Shown: positions 17,041-27,227, counted from the first letter of the stretch. The stretch: DNA of 64,000 nt from Thermotoga neapolitana DSM 4359 (GCF_000018945.1 NC_011978.1:372001-436000), one strand, 5' to 3'. The notes: generated by a model not told the origin, from the letters alone. Made by a program: numbers and translations.

Positions 17041-18834
17041 TTATCTTTCTACAACGAGACCGTATTGGCTTGTGAAGAGCTCGTAATAAAAGCCTCGCTT
17101 TTGAATCAACTCATCGTGTTTTCCCATCTCCACAATTTCTCCGTCTCTTAAAACGATGATCAGATCTGCGTTTTTTATCGTGTTCAATCTGTGAGCTATG
17201 ATGATGCTGGTCTTCCCCTCCATGAGTTTCCACATGGCCGACTGTATGCTCTTTTCTGTCTTCGTGTCGACGTTGCTCGTGGCCTCGTCCAGTATCAGAA
17301 TCTTCGGGTTTGCAATGAAGACCCTGGTTATGGCAAGAAGTTGTCTCTGACCCTGACTCAGATCTTCGCCGTTGTCTGTGAGAATCGTGTCGTATCCCTC
17401 CGGAAGGTGCTTTATGAAGTGATCCGCATGTGTCAGTTTCGCCGCCTCTTTTATCTCCTCATCCGTTGCATCGGGATTGGCGTACCTCAGGTTCTCTTTC
17501 ACGGTTGTTGAAAACAATATGGTATCCTGAAGAACGATTCCTATGTTAGATCTCAGAGAGCTCTTTTTTATCTTCCTTATGTCCACACCGTCGATGAGAA
17601 TCTGTCCCTCATCCACTTCGTAGAATCTCATGAGAAGGTTCACTATGGTCGTCTTTCCAGAACCAGTGGGCCCCACCAGGGCGACTCTTTGACCGGGTTT
17701 TATGTGGAAGGTTATGTTCTTGAGAACTGGGGTTTTTTTGTCGTAGGAAAACCAGACGTTTCTGAACTCAATTTCTCCCCTCACATCTTTCAGTTCGATG
17801 GCTTCGGGATCATCTTTTTCTTCCTCGATATCGAGAATCTCGAATATTCTCTCTGCACTGGCGAGTGCCATCTGTATCATGTTGAACTGGTTCGAAAGTT
17901 CGTTCAGCGGTCTGGTGAACTGTCTGGAATACCCTATGAAGGTGGCAATTGTACCCACCGTGATCGTCCCTCTGAGAGCGAGCCATCCTCCAAAACCGCT
18001 GATCAGAGCAAACCCGAGGTTGTTGACCATGTTCATCAGAGGTGGCAGAATCCCCGAAAAAATCTGTGCTCTTGTTCCAACTTTTCTGAGAACTTCGTTC
18101 ACGCGGTTGAACTTTTCTATTTCCTTTTCCTCACGGGTGAACAGTTTTATAACGGAAAGTCCGGAGATGTCCTCTTCTATTATCCCGTTGAGTTCGCCCA
18201 GGACCTTCTGGTTTTCGTAGAAGTACTTTCTTGTTCGGCTGGAGACAATCCTGGTGATCAGAACGGTCAGAGGAACGATGGAGAGTGTGACGAAAGAGAG
18301 GAGAACGTCGACCCTGAACATCATGATCACAACACCGATGAGGGTCACGATCCCAGAAAACACCTGGACAATGCTGTTTCCAAGAACGTTGTTTATGTTG
18401 TCCACATCGTTTATGAGTCTGCTCATGATGTCTCCGTGGGGTGTTTTATCAAAAAAACCAACCGGTATTCTCTGGAGCTTCTCAAAGAGCTCCTTTCTCA
18501 TGCGAAAGACAACGTCCTGGGAAAGTCTCAGCATGAGTTTTCCCTGAAGCCAGAAGAGAAGAGAGGTGAGCACATAGATCGATCCAAGAACAAGCGCATA
18601 CCTTGGAAGTCGATCGAACGCCCTTGGGACGAAGACCTCATCGATCGTTTTTCCTATTAGGTACGGCGAGAGTATCCCAAAAAAAGAAGATACCGTGACG
18701 AAAACAAAGACCAGTATCAGTGTGAGAGCATGTGGTCTCAGATAACCAAGAAATCTCTTCAAAGTGGCTTTTGGATTCTTCAATGTCGGCTTTTCCAGGA
18801 CAGGACCGTGTGGTCGCCTTCTGAACTCAGGCAT
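17041..18834 (-). CDS. Heterodimeric ABC exporter subunit, TM288-like (consensus ATPase)
   Basis: Half-transporter of 597 residues: six membrane helices (about 30-340) followed by a nucleotide-binding domain (about 360-590). Walker A is GPTGSGKTT, Walker B ends LILDEATSN with the catalytic Glu, and the switch His lies in IIIAHRLNT. Its signature is LSQGQ instead of LSGGQ, so the site it completes with the partner is degenerate. It matches T. maritima TM288, whose complex with TM287 was crystallised as a drug-exporter model. It overlaps its partner by 8 bp. The physiological substrate is unknown. Confidence 0.95.
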   Translation of the reverse strand: MPEFRRRPHGPVLEKPTLKNPKATLKRFLGYLRPHALTLILVFVFVTVSSFFGILSPYLIGKTIDEVFVPRAFDRLPRYALVLGSIYVLTSLLFWLQGKLMLRLSQDVVFRMRKELFEKLQRIPVGFFDKTPHGDIMSRLINDVDNINNVLGNSIVQVFSGIVTLIGVVIMMFRVDVLLSFVTLSIVPLTVLITRIVSSRTRKYFYENQKVLGELNGIIEEDISGLSVIKLFTREEKEIEKFNRVNEVLRKVGTRAQIFSGILPPLMNMVNNLGFALISGFGGWLALRGTITVGTIATFIGYSRQFTRPLNELSNQFNMIQMALASAERIFEILDIEEEKDDPEAIELKDVRGEIEFRNVWFSYDKKTPVLKNITFHIKPGQRVALVGPTGSGKTTIVNLLMRFYEVDEGQILIDGVDIRKIKKSSLRSNIGIVLQDTILFSTTVKENLRYANPDATDEEIKEAAKLTHADHFIKHLPEGYDTILTDNGEDLSQGQRQLLAITRVFIANPKILILDEATSNVDTKTEKSIQSAMWKLMEGKTSIIIAHRLNTIKNADLIIVLRDGEIVEMGKHDELIQKRGFYYELFTSQYGLVVER

Positions 18835-20560
18835 CGTTCACCACCCCGTTTCCAAACTGAGACTCGTATATCTCTTGATAAGGCCTGCAGTTCTTCAGGA
18901 GCTCTTCGTGAACGCCAAACCCGGCGATCTTTCCCTCGTGGAGAACCAGAATTCTGTCGGCAAGGAGCGCCGTCGGGATCTTCTGTGTGATGATGAACGT
19001 CGTGCATCCTTTTGTGTAGCGCTTTAAACCCTCCAGTATCCTCTTTTCCGTTATGGGATCGACGGAACTTGTGCAGTCATCCAGTATCAGAATCCTGGGT
19101 TTTTTCACGAGGGCCCGTGCTATGGAGAGCCTTTGTTTTTGGCCTCCCGAGAAGTTCCGCCCACCCCTTTCAACACGAGAATCGTAACCTTCGGGCAAAC
19201 TGGCTATGAAATCGTGTATCTGGGCTATCTTCGCCGCTTCGATGATCTCTTCGTCTGTGGCATCTTCTCTGCCCCACTTCAGGTTCTCCTTCACGGTACC
19301 GGAGAACAGGATGGTCTCCTGAGGAACAACGGATATGTGTTTCCTCAGATCTTTCAACTTCACTATTTTCACATCCGTCTCATCAACCTTCACACATCCA
19401 CGATCCGGATCGATGAGCCTTGGTATGAGGTTCATGAGGGTGGTCTTTCCGGAACCCGTCTCCCCCAGAACGGCAATGACCTCTCCTGGTTCTACAGAGA
19501 AGTTCACGTCACTGAGGACTGGCTCTGCCTCTTCGAAGTATCCGAACTCAACGTCTTCAAAAGAGACCTCCCCTTTCACACTGGAGAGAGCCAGAGCGCT
19601 TTCTGTCTCTTCGATTGCGGGTTTTTCGTTCAGCACCTCAAGAACCCTCTTTGCCGAAGCACCCGCTCTGACTATGAAGTTGAGTATGTTTCCGATCATC
19701 ATGAGGGAAAACATGATCTGCATGAGATAGTTCGTGTACGCCATGATGCTTCCTATCTCCATCTGGTTGTTTTTGACCAAAATACCTCCAAACCAGAGAA
19801 CACCGATCATTCCCATGTTCACTATGAAGATGAAAAGAGGCAGAGCAAAGACGATCAAAGAGAAAGCGTCGATGATAGATCTTCTCAGAGATTCGTTTGC
19901 CCTCCGGAAATTTTCATTTTCGTGTTCTTCTCTGCGGAATGCCCTGACCACCCTGATTCCCATGAGGTTTTCTCTCACAACCCTGTTCACTTCATCGGTG
20001 CTCTCCTGTATCTTTCGAAAGAGAGGACTTCCCTTTCTGGTGAGCCACACGAAAAGAAGTATTATGGGTGGTATCAAAAAGAGGAGGATGGAAGAAAGTC
20101 GGGCGTTGATGGACACCGCCATCACTATTCCACCCACAAAGAGCAAGGGAGCCCTCACAACGATTCTGAGAAGCATCATCACCAGATTTTGAAGCTGTGT
20201 AACGTCGTTGGTGAGGCGCGTGATCAGAGAAGATGTGTGGAATCTGTTCACGTTGGAGACAGAAAAGCTCATTACCTTCTTGAACAAATCTTTCCTCAAG
20301 TCGGCACCGAAGTTCTGACTGGCATAACTCGCAAAGATGGTGCAGCCAATTCCTCCAACCGCTCCTATCAGCGCCACCACAAACATCAGCGTTCCTGTCT
20401 TCAGAACCATAGAAAGATCTCCTCGGGCTATTCCCTCGTCGACGATGCGCGCCAGAAGCGTTGGCTGTGCAAGATCACATATCACTTCCACGACCATGAA
20501 GAGGGGTGCAAGAACGGCGAACAACCAGTAAGGCTTAAGATAGCCTGCAAGCGTTCTCAT
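18827..20560 (-). CDS. Heterodimeric ABC exporter subunit, TM287-like (degenerate ATPase)
   Basis: Half-transporter of 577 residues with the same helix and nucleotide-domain order. Walker A (GETGSGKTT) and the signature FSGGQ are intact. The Walker B glutamate is Asp (LILDDCTSS) and the switch His is Gln (IITQKIPT). These are the features that make the TM287 site non-hydrolytic in the published structure. It overlaps the PadR gene by 4 bp (ATGA) and the second subunit by 8 bp, giving a padR-TM287-TM288 operon. Export of lipophilic compounds is the family role. Confidence 0.95.
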   Translation of the reverse strand: MRTLAGYLKPYWLFAVLAPLFMVVEVICDLAQPTLLARIVDEGIARGDLSMVLKTGTLMFVVALIGAVGGIGCTIFASYASQNFGADLRKDLFKKVMSFSVSNVNRFHTSSLITRLTNDVTQLQNLVMMLLRIVVRAPLLFVGGIVMAVSINARLSSILLFLIPPIILLFVWLTRKGSPLFRKIQESTDEVNRVVRENLMGIRVVRAFRREEHENENFRRANESLRRSIIDAFSLIVFALPLFIFIVNMGMIGVLWFGGILVKNNQMEIGSIMAYTNYLMQIMFSLMMIGNILNFIVRAGASAKRVLEVLNEKPAIEETESALALSSVKGEVSFEDVEFGYFEEAEPVLSDVNFSVEPGEVIAVLGETGSGKTTLMNLIPRLIDPDRGCVKVDETDVKIVKLKDLRKHISVVPQETILFSGTVKENLKWGREDATDEEIIEAAKIAQIHDFIASLPEGYDSRVERGGRNFSGGQKQRLSIARALVKKPRILILDDCTSSVDPITEKRILEGLKRYTKGCTTFIITQKIPTALLADRILVLHEGKIAGFGVHEELLKNCRPYQEIYESQFGNGVVNDA

Positions 20561-21009
20561 TTTTCATTTTTCCCTCCATAAACGATGCTGTACACCTTCT
20601 TTTCGAACTCTTCTGTGATCTGTTTTAGTTTGCTTTTCTGGTCTGAACTCAGGTTCTTCACGTTCTTGAAGATCACATCCATCACATTCCTTATGGAAGA
20701 TCCGCATATTTCAGAGAACATCCTGAACCTTTCGGCAAACTCCAGCGCTTCTTTTATCTCCTTTTCATGTTCTTTCAGAAACTTTCTTCCTTTCTCGCTC
20801 AAGCGGTAGATCTTCTTTTTTCCCTCTTCGTGTGTCTCTATGTACCTTTGTTTCCTGAGAGAGGAAAGAACGGGATACAGTGCACCGGGACTTGGCGGCT
20901 CTGCCCCCATGATCTGAGAGATCTTCTTCATTATGTGGTACCCATGAGATGGCTCCTGGGAGATGACATGAAGAACAAGAAACTTGAGGTGTCCTTTGAT
21001 ATCTCGCAT
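20557..21009 (-). CDS. PadR-family transcriptional regulator
   Basis: Winged-helix regulator of 150 residues. The N-terminal PadR domain has HGYHIMKKI and [13 protein letters not shown], with a wing and a basic [11 protein letters not shown] helix. The C-terminal half is helical, for dimerisation (PadR-s2-like). I start at ATG 21009, placed after GGTGAT; GTG 21018 is part of that site. It leads the operon of the ABC exporter, so it most likely represses exporter expression until a ligand binds, as LmrR does for LmrCD. The ligand is unknown. Confidence 0.9.
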   Translation of the reverse strand: MRDIKGHLKFLVLHVISQEPSHGYHIMKKISQIMGAEPPSPGALYPVLSSLRKQRYIETHEEGKKKIYRLSEKGRKFLKEHEKEIKEALEFAERFRMFSEICGSSIRNVMDVIFKNVKNLSSDQKSKLKQITEEFEKKVYSIVYGGKNEK

Positions 21010-21051
21010 GATTATCACCAGATATATCTTTAGATTATTCGTTCAACAGAA

Positions 21052-21080
21052 ATTATAACCGATATCCAGGAACGTTTCAA
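21052..21080 (-). promoter_or_regulatory. Near-consensus sigma-70 promoter of the padR-ABC operon
   Basis: On the minus strand, TTGAAA (21080-21075), a 17-bp spacer, then TATAAT (21057-21052). The -35 overlaps the stop codon of the upstream araM gene. Just downstream, AGATATATCT (21020-21029) is a perfect palindrome near the expected transcript start and Shine-Dalgarno site, a candidate operator. Confidence 0.85.
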
Positions 21081-22288
21081 AATATCTCTCTGGAGAAACT
21101 CTTCAAAAGTTTCATTTCGTCGAAAACATCCAGGATGGTGAACCTGTCTCTGATGGTGTTTGAGAGTCTCACGATCTTCGAGAGAAATTCTCTTCTGTAC
21201 TTTCTGATCATCGAAGTCACATCTATCGTTTCAAGGGCTTTTTTGAGAAGCGGGAGAAATTCACTGTAGATATCCTCCAGTGCTTTTCTGATCTTTTCCA
21301 GATCGACTCTTTGAAATCTTTTCCCTTCGTAGGTCTTCAGAAATTCCATCACTTTCTTCTCATCGAAAAGCTCCAGAAGTTCTTTTCTTCTCTCGTCTAT
21401 GGGGAAATCCTCCACGGGTAGGTTCTTTTCTTCCATCAACACCTCGTACGCCTTCATGGAAACAAAGACCCCTATCATAACGGTCAGACCATGGAACGGA
21501 GGGAGTTCCCCCCTTTCTTCATGGAACATCTCTATGAGATGAGATACCATGTGCTCGGCACCGGATGCTGGTCTTGAACTTCCCATGATCACCATGTTCA
21601 AACCAGAGACGAGTTGGGCATTCATGAGAGTCCTGACAGCGATCTTTTCTCTTTTCAGGATGTCTTCGGATCTCAGCAGGACTTCTTTCAGAAGGTCCTT
21701 TATATCATCCCAGACGAAATCGCAAATGTACTCGTTGTTTGTGATATGTGAAAGAATCCAGTCCATTCTCGCCGGGACCTTCGCGATGATGTCTCCGACA
21801 CCTGCTCTCAGAAGATCGATCGGTGCATTTCTCAAGATATCAATGTCGATCAGGATCTTTCTTGGTGGTATCGCCTTGAACGTCTTTTTCACACCATCCA
21901 CCAGAACGGGGGCAACGGTGGAAGTGTACGCATCGACGGAGGGAGCCGTGGGAACACATGAGAACTGTTTCCCGGAAAGGTACGCAGCGTACCTTGCTAT
22001 GTCGGTGAGGCTGCCCGATCCGATCGAGACGATTTCCGGAAAGTCACCGGACTCTTCGATCACCCTATTCACGTTTTCCACGGTGGTGAGAGGCCTTTTC
22101 TCTGCAAAGACAAAAGACCGCCTCTCTGGCAGATTCACCAGAGAAGCGGTGTTCAGATCCGCTATGAAAAACGCTTCCGGGAAGATGTCCGGTGCGCTTT
22201 TTATGGACGACTCCACGATTTCTATGTCTGGAACCTCATGAATTCTTCCGCAGGTGCACTCAAAGGTCTTACCGAGAATGTCCTTCAT
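21077..22288 (-). CDS. araM: AraM-like sn-glycerol-1-phosphate dehydrogenase
   Basis: Iron/zinc-dehydrogenase superfamily, 403 residues, resembling Bacillus AraM and archaeal EgsA, which reduce dihydroxyacetone phosphate to sn-glycerol 1-phosphate. The NAD-binding motif is GSGSLTDIARYAA. Metal ligands look intact: Asp in PTAPSVDAYTS, His in GAEHMVSHL and His in PFHGLTVM. It starts 4 bp after the kinase stop, at the end of the abfA-galM-araD-kinase-araM series. Its role in arabinose use is unclear. Supply of G1P for ether-type lipids is a possibility from family knowledge only. Confidence 0.85.
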   Translation of the reverse strand: MKDILGKTFECTCGRIHEVPDIEIVESSIKSAPDIFPEAFFIADLNTASLVNLPERRSFVFAEKRPLTTVENVNRVIEESGDFPEIVSIGSGSLTDIARYAAYLSGKQFSCVPTAPSVDAYTSTVAPVLVDGVKKTFKAIPPRKILIDIDILRNAPIDLLRAGVGDIIAKVPARMDWILSHITNNEYICDFVWDDIKDLLKEVLLRSEDILKREKIAVRTLMNAQLVSGLNMVIMGSSRPASGAEHMVSHLIEMFHEERGELPPFHGLTVMIGVFVSMKAYEVLMEEKNLPVEDFPIDERRKELLELFDEKKVMEFLKTYEGKRFQRVDLEKIRKALEDIYSEFLPLLKKALETIDVTSMIRKYRREFLSKIVRLSNTIRDRFTILDVFDEMKLLKSFSREIF

Positions 22289-22292
22289 TTTT

Positions 22293-23813
22293 TCACAGCC
22301 TCGCCATCAGATCTTTTGTTCTCTCGTAGAGCTCCCTGTATATCTCGTAGTACCTGTCGTATACCTTCTTGTTCTCTGGATCTGGCTCCACAGGATCTTT
22401 GTACTTCACCCACTCTTTTATCCTCTCCGGTCTGTCTATGACTCCTGTTCCAAGTCCCGCAAGGAAGGCATCTCCGTAGGGAGCCTCCACAAGGCTTGCC
22501 ACCTGTCTCATCTTGAAACCGGTGACGTCCGCGAATATTTTAACCCAGACGGAGGATTTCGAAACACCACCGACGATCCAGCATTCGTCGTTCAGTTTCA
22601 GACCAGCCTTCAGTCCCTCTTCCATGTTGTGTCTCAGAGCGTACGCTCCACCCTCCATCAGCGCTCTGTAGAGGTGCGCTCTTTTGTGGTACAGTGTGAC
22701 TCCAAAGAACACACCCCTTGCGGTGGGATCCCAGATCGGTGACCTCTCTCCCATGAAGTATGGAAGAACAACGATGCCTTCACTTCCGGCGGGAATATCC
22801 TTCACTTCTTTATCGAAGAGTTGATACGGTGATATACCCGTTCTTTCGCCGACGATCGTCTCGCTTTCTCCGAACTGCTCCTTGAACCATCTTGCAAGAG
22901 CTCCCGTTGTAGCGGATCCTCCGAACGTGTAGATCCTCTCGGTATCGTAGACCACGTACGGATAGTTCACAAGCCCAAAAGCAAGTTTTGATCCATCGTG
23001 CACGGTTCCCCAACAGGTGGATGTTCCCACCATTGCCACGTGTTCTCCTTCCTCGAGTGCACCGGCAGAAAGCTGTGCCACAGGAGCGTCTATTCCCCCC
23101 GCAACCACAGGTGTTCCCTCGAGAAGACCACACAGTTCAGAAGCTTCCTTCGTTACCCTTCCAACCACGTCCGAAGATTTCACGATTCTTTCTGGTAGAA
23201 GCTCGATCGGAATGCCCAGTATGTCGCACATCTCCTTTGACCAGTTGAGTTTTCTGATGTCGAAAACGCCTCCGAGGTTTCCCGCAGAAGAATAATCTAT
23301 GACGACTTCTCCTGTCATCTGGTAGATCACGTAATCTTTTGGGGTGATGAACTTGTAGATCTTCTTCCATATCTCGGGTTCGTTGTTTCTGATCCACATG
23401 ATCTTGGTGAAGCCAAAGTAAGAATCCACATAGTTTCCTGTGATCTCGAAGAGTTTTTCCCTGGGAACGTTCTGTTTCACCCACTCTGTTTCCTTCACCG
23501 CCCTTCTGTCCATCCAGATGAGACAGGGCCGCAGAGGTTGCATGTTTCTATCGACGGGTATACCGGATCCCCCGTAGAGTCCACTTATTGCGATCCCGGC
23601 GATCTCCTTTTTTGGAACACCGGACTTTTCCACCACTTCCTTCACTGTTTCAAACACTGCCTTCACCCACACATCAGGCCACTGCTCCGCCCAGTTCGGC
23701 CTTGGTGTGATCACTTCGTACTCCCTGAGGGCTTCTGCAAGCACTTCTCCTTTTTCGTTCACAATAACAGACTTTGTTCCCTGCGTTCCTATATCACTTC
23801 CGATGAGGTACAT
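22293..23813 (-). CDS. FGGY kinase, probable L-ribulokinase
   Basis: ATP-dependent sugar kinase, 506 residues, equivalent to T. maritima TM0284. The ATPase motifs are GSDIGTQGTKSV, MVGTSTCWGTV and WIVGGVSKSSVW. I start at ATG 23813, because the longer frame (23828) begins with the Shine-Dalgarno GGGGGAG inside it. The sequence is nearer xylulokinase/gluconokinase than E. coli AraB, yet the position between araD and araM and the presence of araA make ribulose phosphorylation the likely job. It starts 11 bp after araD. Confidence 0.82.
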   Translation of the reverse strand: MYLIGSDIGTQGTKSVIVNEKGEVLAEALREYEVITPRPNWAEQWPDVWVKAVFETVKEVVEKSGVPKKEIAGIAISGLYGGSGIPVDRNMQPLRPCLIWMDRRAVKETEWVKQNVPREKLFEITGNYVDSYFGFTKIMWIRNNEPEIWKKIYKFITPKDYVIYQMTGEVVIDYSSAGNLGGVFDIRKLNWSKEMCDILGIPIELLPERIVKSSDVVGRVTKEASELCGLLEGTPVVAGGIDAPVAQLSAGALEEGEHVAMVGTSTCWGTVHDGSKLAFGLVNYPYVVYDTERIYTFGGSATTGALARWFKEQFGESETIVGERTGISPYQLFDKEVKDIPAGSEGIVVLPYFMGERSPIWDPTARGVFFGVTLYHKRAHLYRALMEGGAYALRHNMEEGLKAGLKLNDECWIVGGVSKSSVWVKIFADVTGFKMRQVASLVEAPYGDAFLAGLGTGVIDRPERIKEWVKYKDPVEPDPENKKVYDRYYEIYRELYERTKDLMARL

Positions 23814-23824
23814 GCTCTCCCCCC

Positions 23825-24463
23825 TCACTTCTGCCCGTATTTGGTGTGGTACTGGTTGTAAAGACGATCGACCTCTTCAGAAGGTAGAGGTTCTGGTTTT
23901 CCTGCAAGTGTTGCAAAGTATGCCGCTTTTGCAACTTCTTCCAGAAAGATGGCCTTCTTCACAGCGTCCTCTATGGAGGTTCCCACGACCATCACACCGT
24001 GTTTTCTGAGGAGAACGGCACCGGATCTTCCGATCACCTTCAAAACGGCTTTCCCTATCGCCTCAGATCCAACGGGAGCGTACTCCGTCAGGGGAATCTC
24101 CTCACCGAACACGTCCGCGTGGGCTGTGCAGAGGACGGGAATGGGTTTTTCGAGGATCGCCCACACCATGGCGAACGTGGAGTGGGTATGGATCACAGAC
24201 CTTGCCCAGTCCAGGTGTCTGTACAGATAAAGATGGGTGGCCGTGTCGACGGATGGTTTTTTCTCGCCTTCTACCACGTTCCCCTCCAGATCCACCACGA
24301 CGAAATCTTCCGGTTTCAAGACGGTGTAGGGAACACCAGAGGGCTTTATCAGGACATGTTCTCCTATTCGCACACTCACGTTCCCGCTCGTGTAAGCAAC
24401 AAGACCGTATTTCTCCAGTATCATGTGGGCATCGTAAAGATCTTTCCTTTCCTTTTCGTACAT
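23825..24463 (-). CDS. araD: L-ribulose-5-phosphate 4-epimerase
   Basis: Converts L-ribulose 5-phosphate to D-xylulose 5-phosphate. Class II aldolase fold, 212 residues. Substrate and zinc motifs: TSGNVSVR, KPSGVPY, His pair in IHTHST and a third His in LLRKHGV. I start at ATG 24463 after AAGGAGGT; the longer frame adds 12 unsupported residues. An 81-bp gap to galM suggests a secondary promoter here. It completes the araA-kinase-araD route present in the window. Confidence 0.93.
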   Translation of the reverse strand: MYEKERKDLYDAHMILEKYGLVAYTSGNVSVRIGEHVLIKPSGVPYTVLKPEDFVVVDLEGNVVEGEKKPSVDTATHLYLYRHLDWARSVIHTHSTFAMVWAILEKPIPVLCTAHADVFGEEIPLTEYAPVGSEAIGKAVLKVIGRSGAVLLRKHGVMVVGTSIEDAVKKAIFLEEVAKAAYFATLAGKPEPLPSEEVDRLYNQYHTKYGQK

Positions 24464-24484
24464 GGTTTTTACCTCCTTTATGGG

Positions 24485-24516
24485 TAAACGTACGGTCAAA
24501 ATTTTTCGTGCGAAAA
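24485..24516. promoter_or_regulatory. Possible operator/attenuator upstream of araD
   Basis: The 81-bp gap between galM and araD holds a CGTACG core (24489-24494) similar to the GTACGT of the AraR boxes near 32.3 kb. Next to it is a perfect palindrome TTTTCGTGCGAAAA (24503-24516). The palindrome could also form a weak hairpin followed by ATTTTT on the minus strand. Confidence 0.35.
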
Positions 24517-24544
24517 GTTCTCATTCTTTATCAACCTGCTACTT

Positions 24545-25615
24545 TCATTCTTCCGTTGAAAATCTGTAAACAGTAACCTGCCTGTACTCTTCCCCCGGTC
24601 TCAGGATGGTAGTTGGAAAGTTTGGATGATTCGGAGAATCAGGAAAGTGCTGAGTCTCAAGGCACAGACCGGAATAGGAACCGTAGTATCTTCCACATTT
24701 TCCTTTTACGTCAAGGAAGTTCCCCGTGTAGAGTTGAAGACCAGGTTCCGTTGTGTACACCTTCATGACGCGGCCGGATTTTCTGTCCTTCAAAACGGCC
24801 GCTAGTTTCAACTCTCCATCTTTGCCGTTCAGAACGTAGTTTATGTCAAATCCTCTGACTGGTGTGTCTTTCAGCGGTTCGATCGCATCTTTCAGTCTTC
24901 TGAAAGACCTCAGATCGTACGGTGTCCCTTCGACCGGTGTGATCTCTCCCGTGGGTATGAGATTTTCATCAACGGGGGTGTAGTGATCGGCGTTTATCAT
25001 GAGTTCGTGGTCCAGAATCGTTCCTTCGCCAGAGAGATTGAAGTAAGAGTGGTGTGTGAGGTTCACAATGGTGGGTTTGTCCGTTGTGGCATGGTATTCT
25101 ATCCTCAACTCGTTTTCGTTCGTGAGAGTGTAGATAACGGTGAGATCCAGGTTCCCAGGGTAGCCCTCCTCACCATCGTGACTGAGATACTTCAGAACGA
25201 GAGAAGGCCCATCGGGTGTCTTCATGGGAATTGCTTTGAAGACCCTCGTGTAGAACCCCCTCACGCCACCGTGGAGGGCGTTCGGCCTGTCTCCATCGTT
25301 CAGTGCGAGTTGATACGTGACCCCGTCGATTTCGAACCTTCCACTGGCTATCCTGTTTGCATACCTTCCCACGATTGCCCCAAAGAAGAAATTGGAATTC
25401 TTCTCCTCGTACTCCTGAAAGGTATCGAACCCCAGCACAACATCAGAAAGGGTGCCAGATTTATCTGGCACCCACAGCTCTCTCACTATCGCACCATAGG
25501 TGATGATCTTCACCATCGCACCGTTTCTGTTTATGAGTGTGTACTGATGAACGGGTATTCCCTCAGATGTTGTCCCGAAGAACTCCTTCTCGATATGGCA
25601 CATCAGATAGTCCAT
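24545..25615 (-). CDS. galM: Aldose 1-epimerase (mutarotase)
   Basis: Interconverts alpha and beta anomers of aldoses. The 356 residues carry the galactose-mutarotase motifs: GRYANRI near 95, NLTHHSYFNL with the catalytic His, and GLCLETQHFPDS with the catalytic Glu. ATG 25615 follows GGGGGAGAAGG. It lies 28 bp after abfA and before araD, so it probably supplies the right arabinose anomer to AraA. Confidence 0.93.
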   Translation of the reverse strand: MDYLMCHIEKEFFGTTSEGIPVHQYTLINRNGAMVKIITYGAIVRELWVPDKSGTLSDVVLGFDTFQEYEEKNSNFFFGAIVGRYANRIASGRFEIDGVTYQLALNDGDRPNALHGGVRGFYTRVFKAIPMKTPDGPSLVLKYLSHDGEEGYPGNLDLTVIYTLTNENELRIEYHATTDKPTIVNLTHHSYFNLSGEGTILDHELMINADHYTPVDENLIPTGEITPVEGTPYDLRSFRRLKDAIEPLKDTPVRGFDINYVLNGKDGELKLAAVLKDRKSGRVMKVYTTEPGLQLYTGNFLDVKGKCGRYYGSYSGLCLETQHFPDSPNHPNFPTTILRPGEEYRQVTVYRFSTEE

Positions 25616-25643
25616 TGCCTTCTCCCCCTGAAAGCAGATTTCT

Positions 25644-27098
25644 CTACTCCAATTCTATCTCAATCACACTGCAGGAGAAAGGTTTAAAAGTATGTTCAAA
25701 TTCGGTGTCAACCGTGATGGTCTCAGAGGTGATGTCAACGACGTTTGGATTCTCCATGGTGTTTCTTGCGTTCACATCTGGTCCTGTGAGCGTGTAAACT
25801 GTGGCTTTTTTCTGTCCCAGACCTTCCACTCTGATAGGAACTTTCAGGGCATCTTCCTTCCTGTAATTTACAACGGCTATGACGAGTTTTTTACCGTCTT
25901 CCGAGACGGAGGCAGCCGCATCCAGGAAGGGAACGTTTTCAACGGAGAAGGGCATCTTGTTGATGAACATGACTCCCTCTACACTGTATGTCTCCGATTC
26001 AACGTGGGTCTTGACGAGTTTTTCTCCGGAATGATTCACGATGAGTTCGAAGGCCTTGTAGACAGGTGTGAGAATGAGACCGTCTTTTTCCGTGTGTATG
26101 GCACCGAGGGCGTTCACAAGCTGTGCGAGGTTGGCAAGCGGTACGATGTCACTCATCTTCTGAAGGAGTACGAGTACCCCGCACGCGAAGATACCGTCCT
26201 TGAGATCGTAAGGTTCTTCGAGTTTGTTGTCGGAAACTCTGTACCACACGTTCCACTCGTCCAGGGCGATCTTCACACCCCTCTTTCTTGCAACCTCCAC
26301 CGTGTCGATAAGCTTCTTTACTCCGATGAGTCTTTCTTTGAGGAGATAGACCGTGGAAACCGTTTCGTAGTAGTCGTCAGATCCCGTGTAGAAGTGATAG
26401 GATATGTAATCTATCACATCACCTGCTTCCTGGAGAACCTTCAAGTTCCAGATGGGATCATCACAGCCGACGGCGATTGCTTTGATGGTCGGATCGAAAA
26501 CCTTCATCCATTTTGTGTATTCTTTGGCAGCCCTTGCGTATTCGTCTGCCGTCATGTGGCCTATCTGCCACTCGCCCCACATCTCGTTTCCTATTCCCCA
26601 GAACTTCACGTTGTAGGGTTCTGAATGTCCGTATTTTCTTCTGAGTTGAGCGTAGTAGGTGTTTCCTTTCCCGTTGCAGTATTCAAGCCAGTGAAGGGCC
26701 TCATCGAGCGTTCCCGTGCCCATGTTGATACAGATGTAGGGTTCTGCTCCTATCTCCCGACAGTATTCGATGAATTCGTCCGTTCCAAACCTGTTCGGTT
26801 CTTCCTGCTGCCACGCTAGGTCGAACCTGACGGGTCTTTGATCCTTGGGACCGATACCATCCTCCCAGTGGTAGTTCGATGCAAAGTTTCCACCCGGCCA
26901 TCTCAGATTCGGAACCTTTATCCTCTTCACCGCTTCCAGCACATCCTTCCTGAAACCCCTCTCATCCGAAAGCGGTGAACCTTCTTCGTAGATTCCTCCG
27001 TAGATACATCTTCCCAGATGTTCCGTGAAATGACCGTAGATGTGTCTGCTGATCGGCTTAACGATCTTTTTTGGATCGACAACGATCCTGTAGGCCAT
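25644..27098 (-). CDS. abfA: Alpha-L-arabinofuranosidase, GH51
   Basis: Retaining exo-enzyme that removes arabinofuranose from arabinan and arabinoxylan. The 484 residues equal the known T. maritima enzyme. Acid/base Glu172 is in GIGNEMWG and nucleophile Glu281 in LDEWNV. There is no signal peptide, so it works on imported oligosaccharides. I use ATG 27098 after GAGGAGGG; the 28 upstream codons run over the remnant of a lost gene. It is the first gene of abfA-galM-araD-kinase-araM. I see no convincing promoter hexamers in the 50 bases upstream. Confidence 0.95.
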   Translation of the reverse strand: MAYRIVVDPKKIVKPISRHIYGHFTEHLGRCIYGGIYEEGSPLSDERGFRKDVLEAVKRIKVPNLRWPGGNFASNYHWEDGIGPKDQRPVRFDLAWQQEEPNRFGTDEFIEYCREIGAEPYICINMGTGTLDEALHWLEYCNGKGNTYYAQLRRKYGHSEPYNVKFWGIGNEMWGEWQIGHMTADEYARAAKEYTKWMKVFDPTIKAIAVGCDDPIWNLKVLQEAGDVIDYISYHFYTGSDDYYETVSTVYLLKERLIGVKKLIDTVEVARKRGVKIALDEWNVWYRVSDNKLEEPYDLKDGIFACGVLVLLQKMSDIVPLANLAQLVNALGAIHTEKDGLILTPVYKAFELIVNHSGEKLVKTHVESETYSVEGVMFINKMPFSVENVPFLDAAASVSEDGKKLVIAVVNYRKEDALKVPIRVEGLGQKKATVYTLTGPDVNARNTMENPNVVDITSETITVDTEFEHTFKPFSCSVIEIELE

Positions 27099-27145
27099 AC
27101 TCTTTTCCCTCCTCACTCCAAAAAAGTTGGTGTTATCGAAATACC

Positions 27146-27205
27146 TATGATCGACCATTGACGGCGGAAGAAGTGAAGGCACTGTACTATCAGGGAAAAA
27201 AGTAG
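27146..27205 (+). pseudogene. Remnant 3' end of a LamG/concanavalin-like domain gene
   Basis: Plus-strand codons spell YDRPLTAEEVKALYYQGKK and then TAG. This is the typical last strand and tail of LamG-type carbohydrate-binding domains (R-x-L-s-x-E-E-v-x-x-L-Y). Upstream of the Tyr codon the similarity stops and the sequence becomes the abfA leader. A full terminator follows 22 bp later. Related Thermotoga carry an endo-arabinanase near abfA, as I recall, so this is probably the tail left by a deletion. Only 19 codons remain. Confidence 0.7.
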
Positions 27206-27227
27206 AATTTCTATACCTTGAAAAATC

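Noticed and set aside
19133-20581. 482-codon plus-strand open frame over the exporter gene
   Set aside because: Antisense to TM287-like gene; no recognisable domain.
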